50,946 nt of DNA from Deltaproteobacteria bacterium (lineage in GTDB: Bacteria; Desulfobacterota; Desulfuromonadia; Desulfuromonadales; BM103), in contig JAGXHM010000039.1 of NCBI GenBank assembly GCA_024636155.1, positions 1 through 50,946 of the forward strand, in the 5' to 3' direction. A program made the position numbers and the translations under genes. Positions 38,028-47,108 of the stretch are shown here, one piece after another (the first letter of the stretch is position 1; each line of letters starts with the position of its first letter). Under the pieces are notes generated by a model. The model worked only from the letters and a program-made list of their open reading frames with translations. It made no database searches and was not told the origin of the DNA.

Positions 38028-39212
38028 TTAGCCCTCCAGATCGAATCGGCGGTTGGCGGTTGCTGTTACGACACGGTAAATTTCCGGTAGAGGACTGCCG
38101 GTTGCTTCGGCCAATTTCTGACAGCTGGCGTGTTCTGGTGTAATCCGCAACAACTTTTTACCTTCGTAAATCAATTTTACCGCTGCTTCACCGAAGTTGG
38201 TCTGCACGGTTGCCGCTTCACGCCGCAGTTTCAGGCGGCGGGTCTCATGCATACGTACGCCGATAGCGCTGCTTTCGCGCAGAACCATTTGTGCCAGACG
38301 TTCTGCTTCCTGTGGCTGAGCCACAACCCTCAAGTGTACTCCCGGACGATTCTTTTTCATCTGCAGAGGAGTGAACGCAGCGTCCAGAGCTCCCTCAGTC
38401 ATGAGTCGATCTATCAGCGAGCCGAGCCATTCCGGCGATGAGTCGTCGAAGTGGGTTTCAATGATGGTCACGGTGTCGTGCTCGAAGCCTGCTGCAGAAG
38501 TTTTTGAGCCAATGATTCCACGCAACAAGTTGGGGCGATCCTCCAGCTCCCAGCCACCCACAGCATAGCCGATCCGTTCGATAGTCATCTCCGGCAGGGC
38601 ACCAAATCGGGCAATCTCAACGGCAATTGCTGCCCCGGTGGGGGTGACCAACTCGCGGTCACTGTCAGCGTTGCGTACGGGCTGCCCCTGGAGTATCTGC
38701 AGGGTGGCCGGAGCAGGTAGCGGCATCGCTCCGTGCGATCCCCGAATCACCCCGCTGGAAAGGGGCAGGGGGGCACAGACGATTTCTTGTACCCCCAGCA
38801 GCTCCAGACCAATCGCGCTGCCGACGATATCGACAATCGCATCAACAGCACCGACTTCATGAAAATGTACGTCATCCAGAGCAACTTGATGAACGTGTGC
38901 TTCTGCGTCACCGAGGCGCCGGAAGATGCGACGTGCCCTGCTTCGCACTGAATCGTTGAGCGGACTCTCTGCCAGCATGGTGTCGATGTTGGTCCAGCTT
39001 CGTGCTGGTTGTTTGTCTTCGCACAAGACCTTGATGCGCGTACCGCCGATACCGTGGCGTTTTTCACTGCTCTGCTCAAGTCGATAACCGGAGACGGGTA
39101 ATTTTGCCAGTTCCGTTTCGATGATGTTTAAGTCAACACCAAGATCGACCAGCAGGCCTAGCATCATGTCACCAGAAATCCCGGAAAAAGTGTCGAGATA
39201 AAGAATGTTCAT
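38028..39212 (-). CDS. larC: LarC, nickel insertase for the pincer nucleotide cofactor
   Basis: 394 residues. Diagnostic segments are the N-terminal YLDTFSGISGDMMLGLLVDLG, FHEVGAVDAIVDIVG and the C-terminal MKKNRPGVHLRVVAQP (all conserved in LarC, DUF111). LarC inserts nickel into the thiolated nicotinic-acid pincer ligand made by LarB and LarE, in a CTP-dependent reaction, for lactate racemase LarA and related enzymes. The ATG overlaps the larB stop by 4 nt. The usual frameshift-containing LarC1/LarC2 split of Lactobacillus is not seen; here it is a single frame. Confidence 0.95.
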   Translation of the reverse strand: MNILYLDTFSGISGDMMLGLLVDLGVDLNIIETELAKLPVSGYRLEQSSEKRHGIGGTRIKVLCEDKQPARSWTNIDTMLAESPLNDSVRSRARRIFRRLGDAEAHVHQVALDDVHFHEVGAVDAIVDIVGSAIGLELLGVQEIVCAPLPLSSGVIRGSHGAMPLPAPATLQILQGQPVRNADSDRELVTPTGAAIAVEIARFGALPEMTIERIGYAVGGWELEDRPNLLRGIIGSKTSAAGFEHDTVTIIETHFDDSSPEWLGSLIDRLMTEGALDAAFTPLQMKKNRPGVHLRVVAQPQEAERLAQMVLRESSAIGVRMHETRRLKLRREAATVQTNFGEAAVKLIYEGKKLLRITPEHASCQKLAEATGSPLPEIYRVVTATANRRFDLEG

Positions 39213-39967
39213 GGTGACTTTTTTCGGTTGATGCGAGTGGCGGCGAAGGCAGCTCCAAAGCCGTTGTCGATGTTGACTACGGTGACGCCGCCGGCACAGG
39301 AATTGAGCATTCCGAGCAGGGCGGCGATGCCGTTGAAGGAGGCTCCGTAGCCGACCGAAGTGGGCACGGCGATCACCGGCACATCGACCAGTCCGCCAAC
39401 TACTGACGGAAGGGCTCCCTCCATGCCGGCGACAACAATGATCACTGTTGCTTCGCGCAGGGCACCGGTGTGCGCTAGCAGGCGATGGATTCCGGCGACA
39501 CCAACATCGACAAGCTCTGTCACTTGGTTGTTGAACATGCGCGCGGTTATGGCCGCCTCTTTGGCGACAGGCAGATCAGATGTGCCCGCGCAGATAATAA
39601 GGACTTTCCCTCGGCCGAGGTCTTCAAAAGGTTTCTGCTGCAGGGAGAAGGCTTTGGCGGTCGGGTTGTATTCACCTTTTGGATGGTTATTTGACAGGCT
39701 TGCGGCCTTTTCACTGGAAATCCGGGTGACCAGTACATTGTCACCATGTGCGGCCATGTGCTGCACGATTGTCGCGATCTGCTCCGCGGATTTCGATTCG
39801 CCCAGCACCACTTCCGGTACCCCCTGGCGCAGAGCGCGGTGATGATCGATCATGGCGATGCCGATATCTTCAAAAGGGAGTGTCCGCAGTCGCTCAAGGC
39901 CCTCGTCGATGCTGAGGTCGCCAACTTGTACGGCGGTCAGTAAGTGTTTTAAATCGTTGCTGTCCAT
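39209..39967 (-). CDS. larB: LarB, nicotinic acid adenine dinucleotide carboxylase/hydrolase
   Basis: 252 residues. The C-terminal two thirds is a PurE-like carboxylase domain with ICAGTSDLPVAKEAAITARMFNNQV, VVAGMEGALPSVVGGLVDVPVIAVPTSVGYG and SCAGGVTVVNIDNGFGA. It carboxylates and hydrolyses NaAD to begin pincer cofactor synthesis. SD GGGGAG lies 9 nt before ATG 39967. larA and larE are not in the window. The first gene of the larB-larC-pgpA-cinA run. Confidence 0.95.
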   Translation of the reverse strand: MDSNDLKHLLTAVQVGDLSIDEGLERLRTLPFEDIGIAMIDHHRALRQGVPEVVLGESKSAEQIATIVQHMAAHGDNVLVTRISSEKAASLSNNHPKGEYNPTAKAFSLQQKPFEDLGRGKVLIICAGTSDLPVAKEAAITARMFNNQVTELVDVGVAGIHRLLAHTGALREATVIIVVAGMEGALPSVVGGLVDVPVIAVPTSVGYGASFNGIAALLGMLNSCAGGVTVVNIDNGFGAAFAATRINRKKSP

Positions 39968-40188
39968 CTTTTAATCTCCCCTTTTTGTTCGAGAGTCATA
40001 TGTTAGCACTCCCGGGGGGATTTTCAAACTGTTAGTCGCGTGTATGTCTGTGTCTTGACTCGCTAAGTGGGATAAGGAGGATAGGACGATTTGCCTATCG
40101 TTTATTCGGGGGTTCTTAATGCTTGTCGGATTTAAAGAGAATGTTTTTACTCTAATTATTACCAAAAAAGTATTCATACCCCACAATA

Positions 40189-40204
40189 TGGAACGCTTGT
40201 TGCA
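40189..40204 (+). promoter_or_regulatory. Sigma54 (-24/-12) promoter of the propeller-cytochrome pair
   Basis: TGGAACGCTTGTTGCA differs from the TGGCACG-N4-TTGCA consensus at one base (A for C) and has the invariant GG and GC 10 bp apart. The start codon is 62 nt downstream with GGGAGG before it. The remaining part of the gap 39968-40265 shows no gene. This implies control by an enhancer-binding activator that is not encoded nearby. Confidence 0.72.
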
Positions 40205-40265
40205 GTTATGTTATTGAGAGATAAATGTTTCTACTCTGTTTGCCCGATAAGTCGGGAGGTGGATT

Positions 40266-41228
40266 ATGCACAAAATGAAGACGCGAGTTAAGTCACATCT
40301 TTTCCTTCTGCTGCTGGTTGCCGCAGTCTCATGTCTGAGTGAATCACAGGCATGGAGCGGTGGTCTGAGTTGGGGGCCTGTGATAGAAGAGCCTGCAACC
40401 GAAGGCTGTACGCCTGAGGATTCACCTCTGATTGTCCAGGGGCCGATGAAATCGCCCATGCGCATGGTTGAATATGGCGATAACTCTTTCCTCCTTTCTG
40501 ATCGCAGTGGCTCGATTTATGAGGTCAAAAAAAACGATCCCGCCCATCCTGTGCTGTTGCTTAGGATTGATGGGAATCCATTGGGGATAGCTTTTGATGG
40601 GAGAAATGTTCTTGTCGGCAATGAGACGAGCGGAAAAGTTGAGCGTTATGCGCTTCGGCGTAACCGTGCAACAAAAAGAAGCTCTATTCCAAGGTCAAAA
40701 TCAGGTCGAATTCAGCCTCTGGATATTGCGGTTGATCGTACCAAAAGGATGACTTTTGTGGTCGATGGTATTGATGGAGACGTTAAGGTTTATGACCGTC
40801 GCGGAAGACTCTCTCTTTCCATCGGGGGGTTTGGCCAGCTTTCTCAACCTCAAGCATTATCACTCAATCCAGATACCGAAGAAGTGGTTGTTACGGATTA
40901 CGGGGACCAGCGAATCGGAGTCTCTGCCAGTATCCAGATTTTTGATTATAGCGGACGCCACCTGAAAACTATTCAAGGAGCTTTTTCAAGGCCTCAGGGT
41001 GTTTGGTCAACTGGGGGTAGTATTTATCTGGTGGATGCAATGCTTGGCCAAGTACTTGAGTTTGAGCGCGATACGGGTGCCTTGTTGTCCACAAATGGCT
41101 GCTATGGTTCATCTGATGGGCATCTTATGTTGCCAATGGATGTTTTGTACGATCCACCGATGAAGCAATTTTTTGTCGCCGACAACCGCAACGGCAGAGT
41201 TACTGTTCTGCCCTTAATCGAGCAATAG
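40266..41228 (+). CDS. Secreted NHL/six-bladed beta-propeller protein
   Basis: 320 residues. An N-terminal signal sequence (LFLLLLVAAVSCLSESQA) is followed by repeating blade strands: MVEYGDNSFLLSDRSGSIYEVK, PLDIAVDRTKRMTFVVDG, VKVYDRRGRLSLSIGGFG, PQALSLNPDTEEVVVTDYG, FSRPQGVWSTGGSIYLVDA and PMDVLYDPPMKQFFVADN. The pattern (PxxxxxxxxGxxxVxDxxNxRVxVF) is that of NHL repeats. Such proteins often accompany multihaem cytochromes in metal-reducing bacteria, possibly as scaffold or binding partner (inference). It is 13 nt before the cytochrome gene and has its own sigma54-type promoter. Confidence 0.85.
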   Translation: MHKMKTRVKSHLFLLLLVAAVSCLSESQAWSGGLSWGPVIEEPATEGCTPEDSPLIVQGPMKSPMRMVEYGDNSFLLSDRSGSIYEVKKNDPAHPVLLLRIDGNPLGIAFDGRNVLVGNETSGKVERYALRRNRATKRSSIPRSKSGRIQPLDIAVDRTKRMTFVVDGIDGDVKVYDRRGRLSLSIGGFGQLSQPQALSLNPDTEEVVVTDYGDQRIGVSASIQIFDYSGRHLKTIQGAFSRPQGVWSTGGSIYLVDAMLGQVLEFERDTGALLSTNGCYGSSDGHLMLPMDVLYDPPMKQFFVADNRNGRVTVLPLIEQ

Positions 41229-41241
41229 GAAGGAGGCCACC

Positions 41242-41817
41242 ATGATGATCAGGACTCTTTCGAAGATGACTATATTGGCTGCAGTCTGTCTTGCCTCAGT
41301 CACTTTTGTCTGTGAGGCGGATGCCCTTATCAGCGGCCATGAATGCGCTTACTGTCATTCTGTGATGGGTGCTTCCGGTTCAACGCTGCTGAACGATATC
41401 AGTGTCGAGGTTCTCTGCATGAGTTGCCACGTGAGCGCAATCGGCTCGACTGCGGCTGCTGAAGTTCACACTAACGGTGGCGCCAGTTTCCCTGCGAACA
41501 GAATTACCTGCGTCGAGTGCCATGATCCTCATGATAACCAGCAGAACGTCAATGGTGTTGACAATCTCAATATGGTACTGGGGACTATCACGGTCATGTC
41601 GCCCACCCTCGGTGACATTGATGCGGTTTTTGCTGATAAGGATTATTCAGACGACAATAGTTATGACTATAGCAGGCCGGGTGGGTCGGGGGTCTGCCAG
41701 GTTTGTCATACCCAAACCAGTCGCCAGCTCAATAATGGAACAGCAAGCAACCATAAATTGGGTTTGACGTGTACTACTGCCGATTGCCACCCACACTCGA
41801 AAGGGTTTGATAATTAA
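41242..41817 (+). CDS. Small periplasmic multihaem c-type cytochrome
   Basis: 191 residues. A signal peptide (ILAAVCLASVTFVCEADA) is followed by CXXCH sites at 35-39, 59-63, 90-94 and 152-156. A fifth site, CTTADCH (177-183), has the wider CX4CH spacing known from Desulfovibrio-type cytochromes c3. Five haems are therefore possible. The segment LSGHECAYCH..G and ECHDPH resemble doubled-CXXCH cytochromes. GGAGG 6 nt before the first ATG fixes the start. It pairs with the upstream propeller gene and is followed by a terminator. Role in electron transfer in the periplasm or at the surface is inferred. Confidence 0.9.
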   Translation: MMIRTLSKMTILAAVCLASVTFVCEADALISGHECAYCHSVMGASGSTLLNDISVEVLCMSCHVSAIGSTAAAEVHTNGGASFPANRITCVECHDPHDNQQNVNGVDNLNMVLGTITVMSPTLGDIDAVFADKDYSDDNSYDYSRPGGSGVCQVCHTQTSRQLNNGTASNHKLGLTCTTADCHPHSKGFDN

Positions 41818-41852
41818 CTGCTGGTCGTCAAAAGAACTCAACGTTTGAATAG

Positions 41853-41889
41853 AAACCGCCCACTCCGATCGAATCGAAGCGGGCGGTTT
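41853..41889. terminator. Terminator between the cytochrome gene and ftsK
   Basis: The stem AAACCGCCC / GGGCGGTTT with a GATCGAATC-containing loop has a T-tail on the plus side and AAAGAA-type sequence on the other. It is shared by the convergent cytochrome and ftsK transcripts. Confidence 0.8.
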
Positions 41890-41942
41890 TAGTATCACAG
41901 GTTCGACAAATTATTAAAGACGTGGATGACCACTTTCTGCGT

Positions 41943-44225
41943 TTATTCGTTCCCACCAATCTTACTGATAAACACTTCCCGAGGACGACTGGTGCCATCA
42001 GAAGGGCCAACAATCCCCTCAGATTCCATCTTCTCGATCATCCGTGCCGCACGGTTGTAGCCAAGGCGCAAACGCCTTTGCAACATCGAAATAGAAGCCT
42101 GCTTGGAATCAGCGATGATCGCAAGAGCTTCATCCCACTTCTCGTCATATTCCTCATCGCCGTTACCACCGGCGTCTTTAGCCTTTGGCGTAGCGAGTAT
42201 GGTCTTGTCGTATTCGGGCGTGCCCTGTTTCTTGAGGAAGTCGACCACGCGCTGGACTTCGATCTCCGAGACGAATGCTCCGTGAACGCGCTGGACGGCG
42301 CCGGTACCGGGTGGCAGAAAGAGCATGTCGCCGTTGCCGAGCAACGTCTCGGCGCCCATCTGGTCGAGGATGGTTCGCGAGTCGATGCGCGAGAAGACTT
42401 TGAAGGAGATGCGGGTCGGGAAGTTGGCCTTGATCAGACCGGTAATGACATCGACGCTTGGCCGCTGGGTGGCGAGGATCAAATGAATGCCAGCGGCACG
42501 GGCCATCTGCGCCAGGCGGGCTATCGCTTCTTCAATGTCCCGGCCGGCAACCATCATCAGGTCGGCAAGCTCGTCAACAATGACGACGATGTAAGCGAGG
42601 TGGCCATGCTCGAGCTCTTCTCCTTCAGCAAGTTCAATTTCCGGCAGATCCTCTTCCATGGGATCAACGAACACATCGTTGTCCAGATCACGTTGTCGCT
42701 TGGAGCTCCTGTCCTTTTCCTCTTTGGCAAGCTTGCGATTGTAGCCGTCGATATTACGTACACCCTTGTCTGACATCAACTTATAGCGCCGTTCCATCTC
42801 GCGCACTGCCCAGTTGAGGGCCAAGGCGGCTTTTTTCGGATTGGTTACAACCGGTAGTAGCAGGTGCGGAATCCCTTCGTACATTGAGAGTTCCAACATT
42901 TTCGGGTCGACCATGATAAGTCGGACATCGCGCGGATCAGCGCGATAGAGTAGTGACAGGATCATCGCGTTGATCGAGACCGATTTACCGGTTCCGGTCG
43001 AACCGGCTACCAGCAGGTGCGGCATTTTGGCGAGATCGGAAACGACCGTGTGACCGAAGATATCCTTGCCGAGGGCGAGAGGTAATCGCCCGCCGGTCTT
43101 CTGGAACTCTTCGCTGGCAAAAATTTCCTTGAGATAAACCATCTCCCGGTCGCGATTCGGGATTTCGATACCGACCACGCCGCGTCCCGGGATTGGGGCG
43201 ACAATGCGGATCGAGAGCGCCTTGAGCGCCATGCTTAAGTCGTCGGCCAGGCCGGCAATTTTGTTGACCTTAACGCCTGGGGCCGGGGCGAACTCGTACA
43301 TGGTGACCACTGGCCCAGGTTTGACCTCGGAGACGTCGCCCTCAACGTTAAAATCGAGCAACTTCTTCTCCAGAAGCCGGGCGTTCATCATCAAAACGTC
43401 TTTGTCAACCGGTTTTGCTGCTTCACCATCATGATCGAGCAGACTCAGGGAAGGCTGATGGTAGGTTCCCGACGGTTCCAGAAAATCGAAGGCTTCCTGA
43501 TTTACCTGGGCTTTCTTTTTACTCTTCTTGTCATTGACGATAGCTGCAGACGCTGAAGGTGGTTCTGGAGAACGGATGACAGGGGCTTTCTCCTTCTTCG
43601 GTTTATTGGCATCTTTAAACGCGCGACGAGCTTGACTGGCCTCCCGGCGTTTTTCCAGAGAGCCTCCCAGCCTTGCCAGGAATCCTTCGAGAAAAAGCAC
43701 CATGGAAAATCGGGCGACCAGCATGGCGGAGACTGAAAGAAGAACCAGCAGGAAAATGGCTGCCCCGGTCAGATTGAACCAGCTTTTTAGCGTGCTTGCC
43801 AGAAAAAACCCAATAAATCCGCCAGCTTGGTTCAACGTTTGGCCAAACAGTGCGACCTTCTCTAGCTTGAGGGAGATCAGACCGGCAATGGAAACCAGCA
43901 TCACCATGAAAGCGATGATCTTGTAAGTGCGGGGGTGCAGGTCGCGGAATTTCAAGAGTCGCCAGGCAAAGAGCAAGCAAGCAAAGGGGACCATCAGGGC
44001 TGGCAGGCCGATGATCTGATAAAAAAGATCAGAGACGTAGGCGCCGGCTTTGCCACAGAAGTTGTGGATCGTCGACGGGTCAAGATTGTTATTAAAAGAT
44101 GGATCGTTGTTGTTGAAGGAGATCAGGCTCAAAAGCAGAACGAGACCGGCTGCCATCCAGACCAGCCCGGCAATCTCCTTTTTGATATGTTCGCGCAGAA
44201 AGGTTTTACTCGGTTTATCAGTCAT
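41943..44225 (-). CDS. ftsK: DNA translocase FtsK
   Basis: About 760 residues. Four N-terminal membrane helices (from GLVWMAAGLVLLLSL to LTGAAIFLLVLLSVSAML) come first, then a linker rich in K and P. The motor has Walker A GSTGTGKSVS, RLIMVDPK and Walker B YIVVIVDELADLMM. The C-terminal gamma winged-helix (EALAIIADSKQASISMLQRR) reads KOPS sequences. It pumps chromosomes through the closing septum and drives dimer resolution by XerCD. ATG 44225 (MTDKPSK) is chosen because the longer upstream frame lacks membrane-protein or homology-like content. Confidence 0.96.
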   Translation of the reverse strand: MTDKPSKTFLREHIKKEIAGLVWMAAGLVLLLSLISFNNNDPSFNNNLDPSTIHNFCGKAGAYVSDLFYQIIGLPALMVPFACLLFAWRLLKFRDLHPRTYKIIAFMVMLVSIAGLISLKLEKVALFGQTLNQAGGFIGFFLASTLKSWFNLTGAAIFLLVLLSVSAMLVARFSMVLFLEGFLARLGGSLEKRREASQARRAFKDANKPKKEKAPVIRSPEPPSASAAIVNDKKSKKKAQVNQEAFDFLEPSGTYHQPSLSLLDHDGEAAKPVDKDVLMMNARLLEKKLLDFNVEGDVSEVKPGPVVTMYEFAPAPGVKVNKIAGLADDLSMALKALSIRIVAPIPGRGVVGIEIPNRDREMVYLKEIFASEEFQKTGGRLPLALGKDIFGHTVVSDLAKMPHLLVAGSTGTGKSVSINAMILSLLYRADPRDVRLIMVDPKMLELSMYEGIPHLLLPVVTNPKKAALALNWAVREMERRYKLMSDKGVRNIDGYNRKLAKEEKDRSSKRQRDLDNDVFVDPMEEDLPEIELAEGEELEHGHLAYIVVIVDELADLMMVAGRDIEEAIARLAQMARAAGIHLILATQRPSVDVITGLIKANFPTRISFKVFSRIDSRTILDQMGAETLLGNGDMLFLPPGTGAVQRVHGAFVSEIEVQRVVDFLKKQGTPEYDKTILATPKAKDAGGNGDEEYDEKWDEALAIIADSKQASISMLQRRLRLGYNRAARMIEKMESEGIVGPSDGTSRPREVFISKIGGNE

Positions 44226-44284
44226 AAATATCCCAATGAATAATTCGCGGCATGTTAGCGCAACTATAGGGAAAAGGTCAAAGG

Positions 44285-44410
44285 TTGTATTCGCCGCCAA
44301 GGCACGAAGAGACAAAGAAATGCGTCTTCAGAACAGACCCGTTATAAATATTGCTTCTTGGATTTTTCAAGGACTCAAAACTAAGCGGTTCTTCCGTGTT
44401 TCGGAAAGTT
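44285..44410. repeat. Repeat copy upstream of ftsK
   Basis: CGCCGCCAAGGCACGAAGAGAC and AAAGAAATGCG, with CGGTTCTTCCGTGTTTCGG and GTTGGTGGC further on, match the arms of the CAAAG/CTTTG palindromic family. They fill the uppP-ftsK gap. Confidence 0.45.
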
Positions 44411-44430
44411 GGTGGCTCTCTTTGGCTGCT

Positions 44431-45225
44431 TTAGGTCAATAAAAAGATCAGACCAAAGCCGCCGACAAACCAGCAGTAGAAAGCAAACCAGTGCAGACGT
44501 CGACGCCTGATGATGCCCATCAACAGGTGGATGCAGAGCAGGCCGGTTATCAGGGCCGCGATCGTTCCGGTGATGTAAGGAAGGACGGTGCCGGTTGTTA
44601 TGGAATCAAGGTCTTTGAGAGAGAGCAGTGCTGCTCCGAAGACCGCAGGCAGCGCTAGCAAAAAAGAGAAGCGCGCCGCAGTTTCGCCATCGACACCACG
44701 AAGTAGCAAGGCAGCGATGGTTGAACCGGAACGGGAAATGCCGGGGATGATGGCGCAGCCCTGAACCGTGCCGACCACTATCGCGTCCGCGAGTGACATC
44801 TCTTTACGGGATTGTTCACTGTTGCGCAGGCGTTCTGCCAGCCAGAGCAGACTGCCGGTAACCAGCAGCATGCTGCAGACAATTGCCGGGCTTTCAAAGA
44901 GGCCGATAAAAAAATCCTTGAAGAGCAGGCCGATTACTGCGGTTGGTACCGATCCGGCGATCAGTAACCAAACCATGAAGCGCTGTTGTACTGCCATTTC
45001 ATCGAGACGCCAGAGCGAGGAAATCAGTCCGGTCAGGTCTCGCCAGAAATAGAGGAACACCGCGACCATGGAGCCAACATGCAACAGGACATCAAAGAGT
45101 ACGCCCGATTGTTCAAAGTCGCCTAACAGGTGTTGGGCAAGGACCAGGTGTCCGCTCGAGGAAACCGGTAAAAATTCAGTGGCACCTTGTAAGATGCCGA
45201 GAAGTATCGCGTCAAAAAAAGTCAT
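44431..45225 (-). CDS. uppP: Undecaprenyl-diphosphatase
   Basis: 264 residues, eight or so hydrophobic helices. The two signature loops are present: GATEFLPVSSSGHL near the start and PGISRSGSTIAALLL near residue 155. It releases undecaprenyl phosphate for peptidoglycan and surface-polysaccharide synthesis and confers bacitracin tolerance. It lies 33 nt after rnj in the same direction. Confidence 0.96.
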   Translation of the reverse strand: MTFFDAILLGILQGATEFLPVSSSGHLVLAQHLLGDFEQSGVLFDVLLHVGSMVAVFLYFWRDLTGLISSLWRLDEMAVQQRFMVWLLIAGSVPTAVIGLLFKDFFIGLFESPAIVCSMLLVTGSLLWLAERLRNSEQSRKEMSLADAIVVGTVQGCAIIPGISRSGSTIAALLLRGVDGETAARFSFLLALPAVFGAALLSLKDLDSITTGTVLPYITGTIAALITGLLCIHLLMGIIRRRRLHWFAFYCWFVGGFGLIFLLT

Positions 45226-45258
45226 AGAGAAGCCGATTGTAAGCTGTAAGCTGTCTTT

Positions 45259-46962
45259 TTATAATTCCATGATGATCGGCAGGATCAGCGGTCGACGGGC
45301 CATGGTCTTGTTGAATAATCGCCGCAAGGTTTTGCGGACCTCGACGCGCAGTTCCTCCCAGTCGGCTATCGCCTCCTGGCTGTGTTCGGCCAACATCTGG
45401 CAAACCAGCTCCCTGGCTTCGTTCAGTAGTTCTTCACTTTCGTCTTCCGGGACGAAGCCGCGCGTCATGATATCTGGCCCGGAAACAATTTCACCCGTCT
45501 CCTGATTTAACGCCAGGAAAACAATAACCAGGCCATGATTGGCAAGGTGTCGTCGATCACGCAATTCCATTTCGCCGACATCACCGACACCTTTACCGTC
45601 AATAAAGACCCGACCGGTTCCAACCTTGGCTTCGATGTGGTGGCCATTCCCTGAAAGAATCAGTGGCGTGCCATTACTGAGAACAATTGCCCGGTCTTTG
45701 CTCCAACCCATGCTGTGCGCCAGCTGTGCATGTTTTACCAGATGGCGGTATTCACCGTGCACCGGCACGAAATATTCTGGTTTGACCAGGTTGAGTACGG
45801 TCTTGAGCTCGTTCTGGCTGGCGTGCCCGGAAACGTGGATCTCGCTGGTTGTTTCGTAATGGACTTCCGCCCCACGTCGATAGAGATGGTTGATCACGTG
45901 AGTGATCGCCCGTTCGTTGCCGGGAATGAACTTTGATGAAAGGATTACCGTATCACCTGGAGTAATACTGATCTGCTTATGATCGTCCATAGCAATTCTG
46001 GAGAGCGAACTGAGCGGTTCACCCTGGCTGCCCGTGGTCAAAATCAGAATTCGACGGGGGGGTAGATCGCGCATCTGACGCAGGTCAATGAGCATGTCAT
46101 CAGGCACATGGAGATAACCGAGTTGCCTGGCGATGGCGATATTGCTGACCATGCTGCGCCCGGAGATCAGAACCTTGCGGTCTGCCAGGAGGGCGGCATC
46201 AATCACCTGCTGGATGCGATGAATATTGGAGGAGAAGGTCGCCACCAGAATTTTGCCGGTACAACGGGGCAGCAGCTCTTTAAAGGCTTCACCAACGGTG
46301 CGTTCGGAAAGAGTCTGGCCGGTGTTTTCCACGTTTGTGGAATCGGAGAGCAGCAACAGGACGCCTTGTTCGCCGTAGGATGCCAGACGCCCAAGATCGG
46401 TGGGCTGGTTATCCATCGGAGTCGGATCAAGTTTGAAGTCTCCAGTGTGCACGATCAGTCCCGCTGGTGTGCGAATTGCCAGTCCGCAGCCATCGACAAT
46501 GGAGTGGGCCGCGCGGAAAAATTCCACCTCGAAGGGGCCGACGCTGATTACTTCGCGAACTTTGATACTATGACATTTGACCTTGCTCTTCAGCTGATAC
46601 TCTTCCAGTTTGTTGGCGAGCAGGCCTAACGTGAGTGGAGAAGCGTAGATCGGCGGACAACCAAGGGCTTCAATCAGGAAGGGGATGGCGCCGATGTGGT
46701 CTTCGTGACCATGCGTCAGAAGGATACCGGCGATCTCACCTTGGCGTGCGGCAATAGCGGAAATATCTGGTATGACCAGATCGATGCCGAGCATGTAGGC
46801 TTCCGGGAACATCAGGCCGCAGTCGATTATCAGCAGGCCTTCTTTGGCCTCTATAACCATCATGTTGAGGCCGATTTCACCAAGCCCTCCCAACGGCAGG
46901 ATACGCACGGCATCGGTGTGCAACGGGCGGGGCGTTCCAGAATTCTGCAAGTCGTTCATCAT
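45259..46962 (-). CDS. rnj: Ribonuclease J
   Basis: 567 residues. Beta-lactamase-fold nuclease with the metal motif THGHEDHIGA, HTGDFKLDPTPMD and the beta-CASP segments LLSDSTNVENTGQT and the C-terminal HVSGHASQNELKTVLNLVKP. It has endo- and 5'-exoribonuclease activity and matures or degrades mRNA and rRNA. Some homologues lack the exonuclease; the sequence does not settle this. First of the rnj-uppP pair. Confidence 0.95.
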   Translation of the reverse strand: MMNDLQNSGTPRPLHTDAVRILPLGGLGEIGLNMMVIEAKEGLLIIDCGLMFPEAYMLGIDLVIPDISAIAARQGEIAGILLTHGHEDHIGAIPFLIEALGCPPIYASPLTLGLLANKLEEYQLKSKVKCHSIKVREVISVGPFEVEFFRAAHSIVDGCGLAIRTPAGLIVHTGDFKLDPTPMDNQPTDLGRLASYGEQGVLLLLSDSTNVENTGQTLSERTVGEAFKELLPRCTGKILVATFSSNIHRIQQVIDAALLADRKVLISGRSMVSNIAIARQLGYLHVPDDMLIDLRQMRDLPPRRILILTTGSQGEPLSSLSRIAMDDHKQISITPGDTVILSSKFIPGNERAITHVINHLYRRGAEVHYETTSEIHVSGHASQNELKTVLNLVKPEYFVPVHGEYRHLVKHAQLAHSMGWSKDRAIVLSNGTPLILSGNGHHIEAKVGTGRVFIDGKGVGDVGEMELRDRRHLANHGLVIVFLALNQETGEIVSGPDIMTRGFVPEDESEELLNEARELVCQMLAEHSQEAIADWEELRVEVRKTLRRLFNKTMARRPLILPIIMEL

Positions 46963-47108
46963 AAGTAAAAATTTTCTGACAAATCAGGTGGTTGGCGTTA
47001 AAAACGTCGTCAGTCTAGGGGAGTGGCGATTGAGAGTCAAATGCTTTCCTCTTTGCTGGTTGCCGGGTTGGTGGTTACAATGCCCTGGATGAATCTCAAG
47101 GAGTCGTG

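Noticed and set aside
39968-40265. GEMM (cyclic dinucleotide) riboswitch before the propeller-cytochrome genes
   Set aside because: Such riboswitches often precede cytochrome genes in this group, so I looked for the conserved core. It is not visible; the sigma54 box explains the region better.
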